The notes under the pieces are model-generated. The model was given only the letters and a program-made list of their open reading frames with translations, had not been told where the DNA came from and did not search any database. 64,000 nucleotides of DNA, taken from positions 3,414,510 to 3,478,509 of the forward strand of contig NZ_JBDFMH010000001.1 of assembly GCF_047238125.1 (NCBI RefSeq), in the 5' to 3' direction. Origin of the DNA: JBDFMH01 sp047238125. GTDB taxonomy: Bacteria > Pseudomonadota > Alphaproteobacteria > Sphingomonadales > Sphingomonadaceae. Shown here in pieces: positions 16,491-24,381 of the stretch; position 1 is the stretch's first letter, and each line of letters opens with the position of its first letter. Both the position numbers and the translations under genes were made by a program.

Positions 16491-18059
16491 TCAATCCGGC
16501 CAATAGGGGGCGCGCAGCGCGCGTTTCAGGATCTTGTCATGCGTGGCGCGGGGGAACTCGTCGCGATACTCGACTGCCGACACACGTTGCCATTTGCCGA
16601 GCTGGGCATTGCCCCACGCGCGCAATTCCTCGGGGTCGATCGCGTGACCTTCGCGCAGGATCGCCAATAGCAGCGGCGTCTCGATCCAGCGATCGTGCGG
16701 CACGCCGATCGCGGCCACTTCGGCCACCGCAGGATGGCGCATGAACACATCCTCGATGTCGGACGCATACACGTTGATCCCGCCGGACTTGATCATGTCC
16801 TTCACGCGGCCCGCGATGTAGAGATAGCCGTCCTCGTCCATCCGGCCGAGATCGCCGGAGCGTAGGAAGGTGCGGCCGCGCGGATCGCGCCAGATCATCC
16901 GTTCGGTCGCTTGCTGGTTGCGATAATATCCGGTCATCAGCGCGGGACCGTAACCGGTGATGTCGCCCACCTCGCCCGGGGGCAGCACATTGCCGCCATC
17001 ATTCAGGATCACGATCTCGCCGCCAAACAGCGCCAAGCCGACCGTCTTCTCCTTGCCCGGCAGCGCCTTGTCTTCCGGAGAGGCCAGCGTGCTGAATCCC
17101 TCGGTGATGCCATAGCATTCATAGAGCCGCACGTGCGGCAACTGCTGCTTCATCTGCTCGACGGTGGTGGTCGCGATCGCCTGACCGCCGCTCATCAATA
17201 CCTTCAGCGATGATGTGTCGTGTCGGGAAATCTCGCCCGATTCTAGCAACACGATGAACTGGGTCGGCACGGCGAAGGCATGGGTGCAGCCGTGCAGCGC
17301 CACCGTCGCCAGAAAGCGCTCTGCGCTGAATTTCGTCATCAGCACCGTGGTGCCGCCGAGATAGACGGCGGGCAGCATCGTGATCCAGGTACCGTTGGTG
17401 TAGAGCGGAGTCGAGCAGATCGGCACCGAGAAGCGCGTCATCTCGAGCCCGTAGCCGAAGCCGAACGTGTAGATGTGGCGCGCCCACTGGCTGTGCTCGA
17501 TGCCCTTGGGGGCGCCGGTCGATCCCGAACTGTAGATGATATTCATCGGATCGGACATGGCGAGCGGGACGCCGCATTCCGCATACGGCGCGGCATCGAT
17601 CAGCGGTGCGATCGCGCGCCATTTGTCGTCAGCCTCGCCCAGCGTGAAGTAGCCGTCGGCTTTGATCTTGCCGAGCTGTTCGCGGATCACATCGACACTC
17701 GCGCGAGTGGCGGGCTCGGCGACGATGAAGCGCGCATCGCAATTGTCGATCGTACCCGCCAGTCCGTCGGCGGACATCATGATGTTGAGCGGCACGATCA
17801 CGCCGCCGGCCTTCACCGTGCCCCAGATCAGCTCGAACATCGCGATCGAGCTGTTCAGCACCAGTGCGACCTTGTCGCCCTTGGCCAAACCCTCGGCGAT
17901 CAGCGCATTCGCGACCCGATTGGTGCGCAGGTCGAAATCGGACCAGCTCAGCACGTCGTCGTCGCAGATGGCGGCGGGTTTCGCGCCGAAGCGGGCGGCG
18001 TTGATGCGGATCATGTCGGTGAACAGCAATGGCGGCTGGTCGAGCTGCGGCTGGCCCAT
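16491..18059 (-). CDS. AMP-dependent acyl-CoA synthetase
   Basis: A 522-residue ANL-superfamily ligase that adenylates a carboxylic acid and transfers it to CoA. The P-loop YSSGSTGAPKG (about 163-173), YGITEGFST, the hinge region SGDLGRMDEDGYLYIAGR and the C-terminal lysine in THDKILKRALR are all present. It is the first gene of the minus-strand operon and would activate the acid formed by the dehydrogenases encoded divergently. The substrate cannot be told from sequence. The gap of about 98 bases to the divergent gene must hold both promoters. Confidence 0.9.
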   Translation of the reverse strand: MGQPQLDQPPLLFTDMIRINAARFGAKPAAICDDDVLSWSDFDLRTNRVANALIAEGLAKGDKVALVLNSSIAMFELIWGTVKAGGVIVPLNIMMSADGLAGTIDNCDARFIVAEPATRASVDVIREQLGKIKADGYFTLGEADDKWRAIAPLIDAAPYAECGVPLAMSDPMNIIYSSGSTGAPKGIEHSQWARHIYTFGFGYGLEMTRFSVPICSTPLYTNGTWITMLPAVYLGGTTVLMTKFSAERFLATVALHGCTHAFAVPTQFIVLLESGEISRHDTSSLKVLMSGGQAIATTTVEQMKQQLPHVRLYECYGITEGFSTLASPEDKALPGKEKTVGLALFGGEIVILNDGGNVLPPGEVGDITGYGPALMTGYYRNQQATERMIWRDPRGRTFLRSGDLGRMDEDGYLYIAGRVKDMIKSGGINVYASDIEDVFMRHPAVAEVAAIGVPHDRWIETPLLLAILREGHAIDPEELRAWGNAQLGKWQRVSAVEYRDEFPRATHDKILKRALRAPYWPD

Positions 18060-18157
18060 GACGATCCTTCCCCCATACCAGCGCCATGCGCCTTCAAAAC
18101 GCTAGTAGCGCGGTCTGATTGTATGTAAAGCCATGTTCAAATATACGGGAGAGACGC

Positions 18158-19000
18158 TTGTCGGGCGATCTGCAGACCATAGTGCACCGCTCTGCGCGCG
18201 GCGCGATCGCAGTGATGGACAGCGCTGCGGATATCCGCGCGGACAATGCCGAAAGCGATGTCGTCGTTACCGCATCCTATATCGGCGTGCTGCCGGCGCG
18301 GCTCGTGCTCGACCATCGCCCGCGCGCCGCGATCGGGTTCGACGCGGGCATCGGTCCCGATGGCGCGGGGATCGCGGGCCTCTGGTATTACGAAGCGCTC
18401 AACATCCCCGCTGCCGCCGCCGCCGTGATGACGGTGATCCTGGGCGACGGCATGGATCTCTATCGCAACGGCATCGTCAGCCGCTGCAACCGTCCCGCGC
18501 AGGATTGCGGCGTGCGGCCGGGGATGGCGGTAGCGGAAGCGGCGCGGCTGATGCTGGACAACGACCCCGGCAGGCCCGGCGGCTATCAGGTTACCAACCG
18601 CACCGTCGTAGAAGAGGGGCCCGACGGCCGCGCCGTCATCGTGACCGACTCGATCGTGTTCGGCCTGCCCGAAGACCGCCGCAATATCCTCGTTACCGCC
18701 GGACACACCGGACGCAGCGGCGCGCGCCATATCCAGACGGTGGGGCCGTTCGGCTTCATCTGTTCCGATGGCGGGCGCGGACGCGACGACAGCGGCATGG
18801 CGGGCCTCGCCATCGTGGAAGCCGACGGCATCGCAGGCGCCACCGTCGATGCCCGGCTCGCGCGGATGGGCGATGGCATGAGCACCTATCGCGACGGCAT
18901 CATCAGCGCGGTCAACGCGCTTGCCGCGGACTGCGGGGTTGAGGTCGGTATGCCCGCAGCGCGCGCCGCGCACCTGTTGCTGCACCGTTCGGTGCGCTGA
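18158..19000 (+). CDS. Internally duplicated protein of unknown function
   Basis: A protein of 280 residues if the TTG at 18158 is the start (GGGAGAG ribosome binding site five bases before); an ATG at 18119 would add 13 residues. It consists of two related halves. Each half ends with the same motif, GDGM-x-x-YR[ND]GI[VI]S, then N-x-x-A-x-DCGV-x-x-GM, then a helix EAARLML or RAAHLLL. The first half also carries DAGIGPDGAGIAG, the second DGGRGRDDSGMAG. No signal peptide or membrane helix. I do not recognise the family. As first gene of the dehydrogenase run it presumably serves the same pathway, perhaps as an enzyme or a binding protein. Confidence 0.75.
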   Translation: MSGDLQTIVHRSARGAIAVMDSAADIRADNAESDVVVTASYIGVLPARLVLDHRPRAAIGFDAGIGPDGAGIAGLWYYEALNIPAAAAAVMTVILGDGMDLYRNGIVSRCNRPAQDCGVRPGMAVAEAARLMLDNDPGRPGGYQVTNRTVVEEGPDGRAVIVTDSIVFGLPEDRRNILVTAGHTGRSGARHIQTVGPFGFICSDGGRGRDDSGMAGLAIVEADGIAGATVDARLARMGDGMSTYRDGIISAVNALAADCGVEVGMPAARAAHLLLHRSVR

Positions 19001-19021
19001 ACCATATCCAAGGAGAGCATC

Positions 19022-20497
19022 ATGGGGACGAAGCCTGATCTGCCGAGCGTGCCGGGGCTGGACAAACTGTTCATCGGCGGTCGCTGGCAGGACGCACTCG
19101 GCGATGCCGCGGTCGAGGTAATCTGTCCGGCGGACGAGGAACTGGTCGCGACCGTTGCCGATCCGGGCATCGCCGATGCCGATGCTGCCGTCGCCGCCGC
19201 ACGCAAGGCGTTCGACGAAGGGCCGTGGCCGCGCATGTCGGTCGCCGATCGCGCCGCCGCCTGCGCGCGTGTTGCCGATGCGATCGAGGCGCGGCTGGAT
19301 CGTCTCAACATCGCCTGGCTGCTCGAGGCGGGCGCGCCGATGGCGCATGGCGAGATGATCAACAGCGGTGCAGGCCGGATGATCTGGCGCAACGCGATCG
19401 AACGGGCGCCGCAGCTGGCGTTCGAGGAGCGCCGCCGCAGCGCAATGGGCGAGGCGCTGATCCTGCGCGAACCGATCGGCACGGTGCTGGCAGTGCTGAC
19501 CTATAACGGCCCGATCGTGCTGATGGGGATGAAGGTGATCCCGGCGCTGCTGGCGGGCTGCCCGGTCATCATCAAGCCCGCGCCGGAATCGCCGCTCACC
19601 TCGCGGATCCTGGCCGAGGCGTTCGAGGAGGCCGATCTGCCCGAAGGCGTCGTCTCGATGCTGGCGGCCGGCACCGGGGTTACCCAGCATCTGGTGGAGC
19701 ATCCCGGCGTCGACATGATCGCGCTGACGGGTGGCACCGCGATCGCGATCGATGTCGTGCGGCGCAGCGCCGGGCGGCTGGCGCGCACCGCGCTCGAACT
19801 GGGCGGCAAGTCGCCCGCGATTATTGCGGACGATGTGCCGCTCGATCAGGTGATGGCGACGCTGGTCGATGGTGCGACCGGCTTCCTGGGCCAGGTCTGC
19901 GTGTGCCTGTCGCGCGTGCTGGTGTCCGATCGCCGGCATGACGAGGTCGTTCAGGCGATGGCCGATGCCTATGGCCGGATCCGCGTCGGCCTGCCGTGGG
20001 ACGATGTCGATCGCGGGCCGCTGGCGGTCGAGCGCGCGCGCGAACGCGCCGAGCGGATGGTCGCGCGTGCGGTCCAGCAGGGGGCAAGCGTTGCTGCCGG
20101 CGGTCGCCGTCCCGCGCACATGCAGCGCGGCTGGTATTACGAACCGACGCTGCTGACCGGCGTGACGAACGACATGGAGATCGCGCAGGAAGAGGTGTTC
20201 GGGCCCGTCACCGCGGTGATCCGCTATCGCGACATGGACGATGCCGTGCGGATCGCAAACGACAGCAAGTTCGGGCTCGCAGCATCGATCTACAGCGCCG
20301 ACCAGTCGGTCTCGATGGATGTCGCGCGCCGGCTGCGATCGGGCGGGGTCGCGATCAATGCCGCGGGCATTTCGCTCACCGAACCGTTCGGCGGCGTCAA
20401 GCAGTCCGGCTGGGGCCGCGAATGTGGCGACGAGGGGATCTTCGAGTTCACCGACATCAAACAGGTGATGCTCAGCGGGAGCTATCTGAATGCCTGA
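19022..20497 (+). CDS. NAD(P)-dependent aldehyde dehydrogenase
   Basis: A 491-residue ALDH-superfamily enzyme oxidising an aldehyde to its acid. The general-base Glu lies in LELGGKSP (about 259-266), the catalytic Cys in GQVCVC (about 291-302), and the C-terminal region has EEVFGPVTAV and EPFGGVKQSG, all standard. A purine-rich AAGGAGAG ribosome binding site precedes the ATG. It starts 21 bases after the duplicated protein gene and overlaps the GMC oxidoreductase gene by eight bases. It likely handles the aldehyde made by the GMC or quinoprotein dehydrogenase. Confidence 0.93.
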   Translation: MGTKPDLPSVPGLDKLFIGGRWQDALGDAAVEVICPADEELVATVADPGIADADAAVAAARKAFDEGPWPRMSVADRAAACARVADAIEARLDRLNIAWLLEAGAPMAHGEMINSGAGRMIWRNAIERAPQLAFEERRRSAMGEALILREPIGTVLAVLTYNGPIVLMGMKVIPALLAGCPVIIKPAPESPLTSRILAEAFEEADLPEGVVSMLAAGTGVTQHLVEHPGVDMIALTGGTAIAIDVVRRSAGRLARTALELGGKSPAIIADDVPLDQVMATLVDGATGFLGQVCVCLSRVLVSDRRHDEVVQAMADAYGRIRVGLPWDDVDRGPLAVERARERAERMVARAVQQGASVAAGGRRPAHMQRGWYYEPTLLTGVTNDMEIAQEEVFGPVTAVIRYRDMDDAVRIANDSKFGLAASIYSADQSVSMDVARRLRSGGVAINAAGISLTEPFGGVKQSGWGRECGDEGIFEFTDIKQVMLSGSYLNA

Positions 20498-22139
20498 CGC
20501 TGCCGGCTCCGCCCCCGCCGCCACCTTCGATTACATCATCTGTGGGGCCGGTGCGGCAGGCTGCGTCGTCGCCAACCGACTTTCTGCCGATCCGCGCCGA
20601 ACGGTGTTGCTGATCGAGGCCGGCCCCGACGACAAGGGGCTGATGACGACGATGCCGCGCGGCTTCGCCAAGCTGCTGCTGTCCGAGCAGAAGGCCCGCT
20701 TCTTCCAGACCGGGCCGGACAATGGCGTGAAGCCGGGCGGCGAGATGTGGGCGCGCGGGCGCATGCTGGGCGGATCGAGCTCGATCAACGGCATGCTCTA
20801 TTTCCACGGCCACCCCGGCGATTATGAGGATTGGGTTCGGCTCGGCAATGAAGGCTGGGGCTGGGATCAGATCGGCCCGATCTTCAAGCAGATGGAGAAC
20901 CATGCGCTGGGCGCGGGCGAGGCACGCGGCGTGGGTGGCCCGGTCCAGGTCACCGTCAATCCGGAACGCAGCCGGCTGATGGACCGCCTGATCGATGCCG
21001 GTGGTGAGATGGGCCTGCCGGTCGTCGAGGATCTGAACGAGCCGCGCGACGAGGCGATCGGCTACACCGTCTACAATATGGGGCAGGGCCGTCGCTCGGG
21101 ATCGTCGCAGGCGTTCCTGCATCCGGTGATCAACCGCCCGAACCTGACGGTGGTGACCGAGACGCTGGTCACCCGCGTCCTCTTCGAGGGGCGGCGCGCG
21201 GTCGGTGTGCTGTGCCGGCAAGGCGATCGCGAGGTTAGCTATCATGCCGGACGTGAGGTGATCCTGTCCGGCGGGGCACTGCAGACGCCGCAACTGCTGG
21301 AGCTGTCTGGGATCGGCGCGGCCGGGCGGCTGCAGGATCTGGGGATCGAAGTGCTTCACGACAGCCCGGGCGTCGGCGAGAATCTGCGCGAGCATTGCCT
21401 GATCATCATGCAGCGCCGGCTGTTGAAGAACTGGAGCGCCAACCGCCAGTTTTCCGGCTGGCGGCTGCCGCTGAACGTCGCGCGCTATCTGCTGATGCGC
21501 AGTGGGCCGATGGCCTATTCGGGGTTCGACATGTCTGCCTTCGCCAAGGTCGATCCGCAATCGACCCGTCCCGACGTGCATCTGATCGCCTCGCGCACGT
21601 CGATGGATCTGCGCTCGTGGGATGGCTGGACAAAGGGCCCGACGCTGGAATCGCTGCCCGGTATGCAGTTCATGGGCTATCCCAGCAATCCGCGCAGCCA
21701 GGGCAGCGTGCATATCCGATCGCGGGATCCTGCCGAAGCGCCTGAGATCAAGGCGGGCTATCTGACCGACGAGCATGACCGGCGGGTCAGCGTGGCAATG
21801 GTGCGCTACATGCGCCGGCTGCTGTCGCACCCATCGCTCGTCGGCATCGTCGGCGAGGAAACGATCCCGGGCCCGAACTTCGAGAGCGACGACGAGATAC
21901 TCGACGCGTTCAACACCTATTCCGGGCCCGGATATCACGCCTGCGGCACCGCGCGGATGGGCACGGACCGGATGGCGGTGATCGATCCGCGGCTGCGCGT
22001 CCACGGCGTCAGCGGCCTGCGCGTGGTCGATATCTCGATCTTCCCTGCGCAGACCTCCGCCAACACGAACGGCCCGGCGATGGCGACTGCATGGCGCGGT
22101 GCCGACCTGATCATCGAGGATGCAGCAAGGACATCCTGA
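20490..22139 (+). CDS. GMC family FAD-dependent oxidoreductase (alcohol dehydrogenase)
   Basis: A 549-residue glucose-methanol-choline family flavoenzyme. The Rossmann FAD motif GAGAAGCVVANRLS is near 20-33, GMC signature 1 (GRMLGGSSSINGM) near 90-102, and the C-terminal catalytic His sits in YHACGTARMG with ANTNGPAMA near the end. It oxidises an alcohol. No signal peptide, so cytosolic or membrane-associated. Polyethylene glycol dehydrogenase and choline dehydrogenase are in this family, and the pairing with an overlapping aldehyde dehydrogenase gene gives an alcohol-to-acid module; the substrate is unassigned. Confidence 0.92.
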   Translation: MPDAAGSAPAATFDYIICGAGAAGCVVANRLSADPRRTVLLIEAGPDDKGLMTTMPRGFAKLLLSEQKARFFQTGPDNGVKPGGEMWARGRMLGGSSSINGMLYFHGHPGDYEDWVRLGNEGWGWDQIGPIFKQMENHALGAGEARGVGGPVQVTVNPERSRLMDRLIDAGGEMGLPVVEDLNEPRDEAIGYTVYNMGQGRRSGSSQAFLHPVINRPNLTVVTETLVTRVLFEGRRAVGVLCRQGDREVSYHAGREVILSGGALQTPQLLELSGIGAAGRLQDLGIEVLHDSPGVGENLREHCLIIMQRRLLKNWSANRQFSGWRLPLNVARYLLMRSGPMAYSGFDMSAFAKVDPQSTRPDVHLIASRTSMDLRSWDGWTKGPTLESLPGMQFMGYPSNPRSQGSVHIRSRDPAEAPEIKAGYLTDEHDRRVSVAMVRYMRRLLSHPSLVGIVGEETIPGPNFESDDEILDAFNTYSGPGYHACGTARMGTDRMAVIDPRLRVHGVSGLRVVDISIFPAQTSANTNGPAMATAWRGADLIIEDAARTS

Positions 22140-22162
22140 TTACACACAGGATATCCTCTGTG
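22133..22162. promoter_or_regulatory. Nested inverted repeats before the quinoprotein gene
   Basis: ATCCTG (22133-22138) and CAGGAT (22147-22152) form one inverted repeat. A second, overlapping one is centred on GGATATCC (22149-22156), flanked by CACA and TGTG. They begin at the very end of the GMC gene and lie about 90-115 bases before the next start, where an operator could sit. No regulator gene is present nearby to assign. Confidence 0.3.
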
Positions 22163-22247
22163 CATATTTACAACCCCTCCGATCTATGCTCTTGCTGCGC
22201 CCAGCCAAGTGTGTCGCATCAAGCGCACGGGCTGGGGGAGGACCGGG

Positions 22248-24320
22248 GTGGCCAAGCGTTCGATGCTGGGAATCCTCGCACCGTTGCTGCTGGCATCGGC
22301 GGCGGTGGCGGCCGCGGTCGCCCCCGGCACGATCGCCCAGCTGCGCGACGCCAGCGACGGGGATGACTGGCCGGCGTTCGGCCGCACCTATGGCGAACAG
22401 CATTTCAGCCCGCTGACACAGATCGACACGCGAAACGTTGCCCGGCTCGGCCTCGCCTGGTCGCTCGATATCGAAACGCCCGGCAACAGCGTGACCGGCC
22501 CGATCGAAGTCGGCGGTACACTCTACTTTGCCAGTGGCTACAGCATGGTCCACGCCGTCGATGTCGCCAGTGGCAAGCTGCTGTGGACCTATGATCCGGG
22601 TGCGGCGGAAGCGGCGGGCCGCAAGCTGCGGCAGGGCTGGGGCAGCCGCGGCGTCGCTTGGTGGAACGGCAAGATCTATACCGGTACGCAGGATGGCCGC
22701 CTGATCGCGCTGGATGCGCGTACCGGCAAGCCGGTCTGGTCGCAGATGACGGTCGGCAAGGACGATTACCGCTTCATCAGCGGCCCGCCGCGCGTGTTCG
22801 CGGGCAAGGTCATCATCGGCCATGGCGGGGCGGATTCTTCCGATGTGCGCGGCTACGTCACCGCCTATGATGCCGAAACCGGCAAGCGGCTGTGGCGCTT
22901 CTTCACCGTGCCGGGCAATCCCGCCGACGGGTTCGAGAACAAGGCCATGGCGATGGCCGCGAAGACCTGGGCCGGCGAGTGGTGGAAGCATGGCGGCGGC
23001 GGCACCGTCTGGAATGCCATCACCTATGACGAGGCTCTGAACCGCATCTATATCGGCACCGGCAACGGCGCGCCGTGGAGCTACCGCATCCGCAGCGCGG
23101 GGCAGGGCGACAATCTGTTCCTGTCGTCGATCGTGGCGCTCGATGCCGATACCGGCGACTATGTCTGGCACTATCAGACCAACCCCGGCGAGAGCTGGGA
23201 TTACAACGCCGCAATGGACATGGAACTGGCGACGCTGCCGATCGACGGCAAGCCGACCCAGGTGCTCATGACCGCGCCGAAGAACGGCTTCTTCTACGTC
23301 ATCGATCGTCGCACCGGCCGGCTGATTTCCGCCAAGCCGCATGTGCCTGTCACCTGGGCGACCGGTATCGACCCTAAGACGGGGCGGCCGAACGAGGTCG
23401 CCGGCATCCGGTTCGAGGACGGCAAGGATTTCGAGATGGCGCCCAGCCCGATGGGCGCGCACACATGGCTGCCGATGGCGTACAGCCCCAAGACGCGGCT
23501 CGTCTATCTGCCCTCGATCGAGCTTTCCTCAACCTTCAACGATCGCGGCATCGATCTGAAGGCATGGAAGCGCACGCCGGACAATGTGCTGGACGAAGGT
23601 TTGGCAGCCTCCTTCCCGCTCGATGCCATCGGCAAGAGTTCGCTGACCGCCTGGGATCCACTTGCGCAGACCGCGCGCTGGCGCGTGCCGACGCCGGGAT
23701 ATTGGAACGGCGGCGTGGTCGCCACCGCTGGCGGGCTCGTGTTCCAGGGCCAGATCGACGGCAGCTTCAATGCCTATGATGCCGCCACCGGCAAGCGGCT
23801 GTGGCGCTTCGATGCGAAATCGCCGGTCATCGCGCCGCCGATCAGCTATTCCGCGGGTGGCCGCCAATATGTGACGGTACTGACCGGCATGGGCGGCAGC
23901 GGCGCCTATCTCGGCCCGCTGCTCGAACGCTTCGGGCTGAACCCCGCTACCCAGGCGCGGCGGGTGCTGACCTTTGCACTGGATGGCAAGGCGGCGCTGC
24001 CACCGACCCGGCAGGGTCCGGTCATAATCCCGCCGCTCGCCAATTTTAGGGCAGACGCGGCAGCCGAAGGGCGCGGCGTCATCACCTTCGCGCAGCGCTG
24101 CGGCGTCTGCCACGGCTTCCGCGCGGTCGGGGTTGGTGCGGCGCCCGACCTGCGCGCATCACCGGTGGTGCGCGATGCTGAGGCCTTTGCGGGGCTGCTG
24201 CGCGAGGGGCCTCTGGCCAGCCGCGGCATGCCGCAGTTCGACGAGCTCGATGCCGCGCAGGTGGCCGACCTCCGACAATATATTCTTTCAGAAGCGGACC
24301 GGGCCTCACGCCGGCGCTGA
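22248..24320 (+). CDS. PQQ-dependent alcohol dehydrogenase with C-terminal cytochrome c (quinohemoprotein)
   Basis: A periplasmic dehydrogenase of 690 residues. It has a signal peptide (MLGILAPLLLASAAVAAAVA region), an eight-bladed quinoprotein propeller with repeated LDA-TGK-W motifs (ALDARTGKPVW, AYDAETGKRLWRF, ALDADTGDYVW), and a C-terminal haem c domain with CGVCH near 618. Electrons would pass from PQQ to the attached cytochrome. The usual vicinal Cys-Cys pair of the methanol/ethanol dehydrogenases is absent: the region reads KLRQGWGSRGVAWWNGK. The GTG start at 22248 is chosen for its GGGGGAGG ribosome binding site; an ATG lies five codons on. PQQ synthesis genes are not in the window. 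Confidence 0.9.
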   Translation: MAKRSMLGILAPLLLASAAVAAAVAPGTIAQLRDASDGDDWPAFGRTYGEQHFSPLTQIDTRNVARLGLAWSLDIETPGNSVTGPIEVGGTLYFASGYSMVHAVDVASGKLLWTYDPGAAEAAGRKLRQGWGSRGVAWWNGKIYTGTQDGRLIALDARTGKPVWSQMTVGKDDYRFISGPPRVFAGKVIIGHGGADSSDVRGYVTAYDAETGKRLWRFFTVPGNPADGFENKAMAMAAKTWAGEWWKHGGGGTVWNAITYDEALNRIYIGTGNGAPWSYRIRSAGQGDNLFLSSIVALDADTGDYVWHYQTNPGESWDYNAAMDMELATLPIDGKPTQVLMTAPKNGFFYVIDRRTGRLISAKPHVPVTWATGIDPKTGRPNEVAGIRFEDGKDFEMAPSPMGAHTWLPMAYSPKTRLVYLPSIELSSTFNDRGIDLKAWKRTPDNVLDEGLAASFPLDAIGKSSLTAWDPLAQTARWRVPTPGYWNGGVVATAGGLVFQGQIDGSFNAYDAATGKRLWRFDAKSPVIAPPISYSAGGRQYVTVLTGMGGSGAYLGPLLERFGLNPATQARRVLTFALDGKAALPPTRQGPVIIPPLANFRADAAAEGRGVITFAQRCGVCHGFRAVGVGAAPDLRASPVVRDAEAFAGLLREGPLASRGMPQFDELDAAQVADLRQYILSEADRASRRR

Positions 24321-24381
24321 TGCCAGCGGACGGGCCGCGGATTGAAAAGCCAGATCAGACTTTCGACCAGGGGGGACCAAC

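Noticed and set aside
18137..20524. A 795-residue minus-strand open frame opposite the duplicated protein and aldehyde dehydrogenase genes
   Set aside because: It is His/Arg/Asp-rich with no domain, runs antisense through well-supported genes and is the usual shadow frame in GC-rich DNA.
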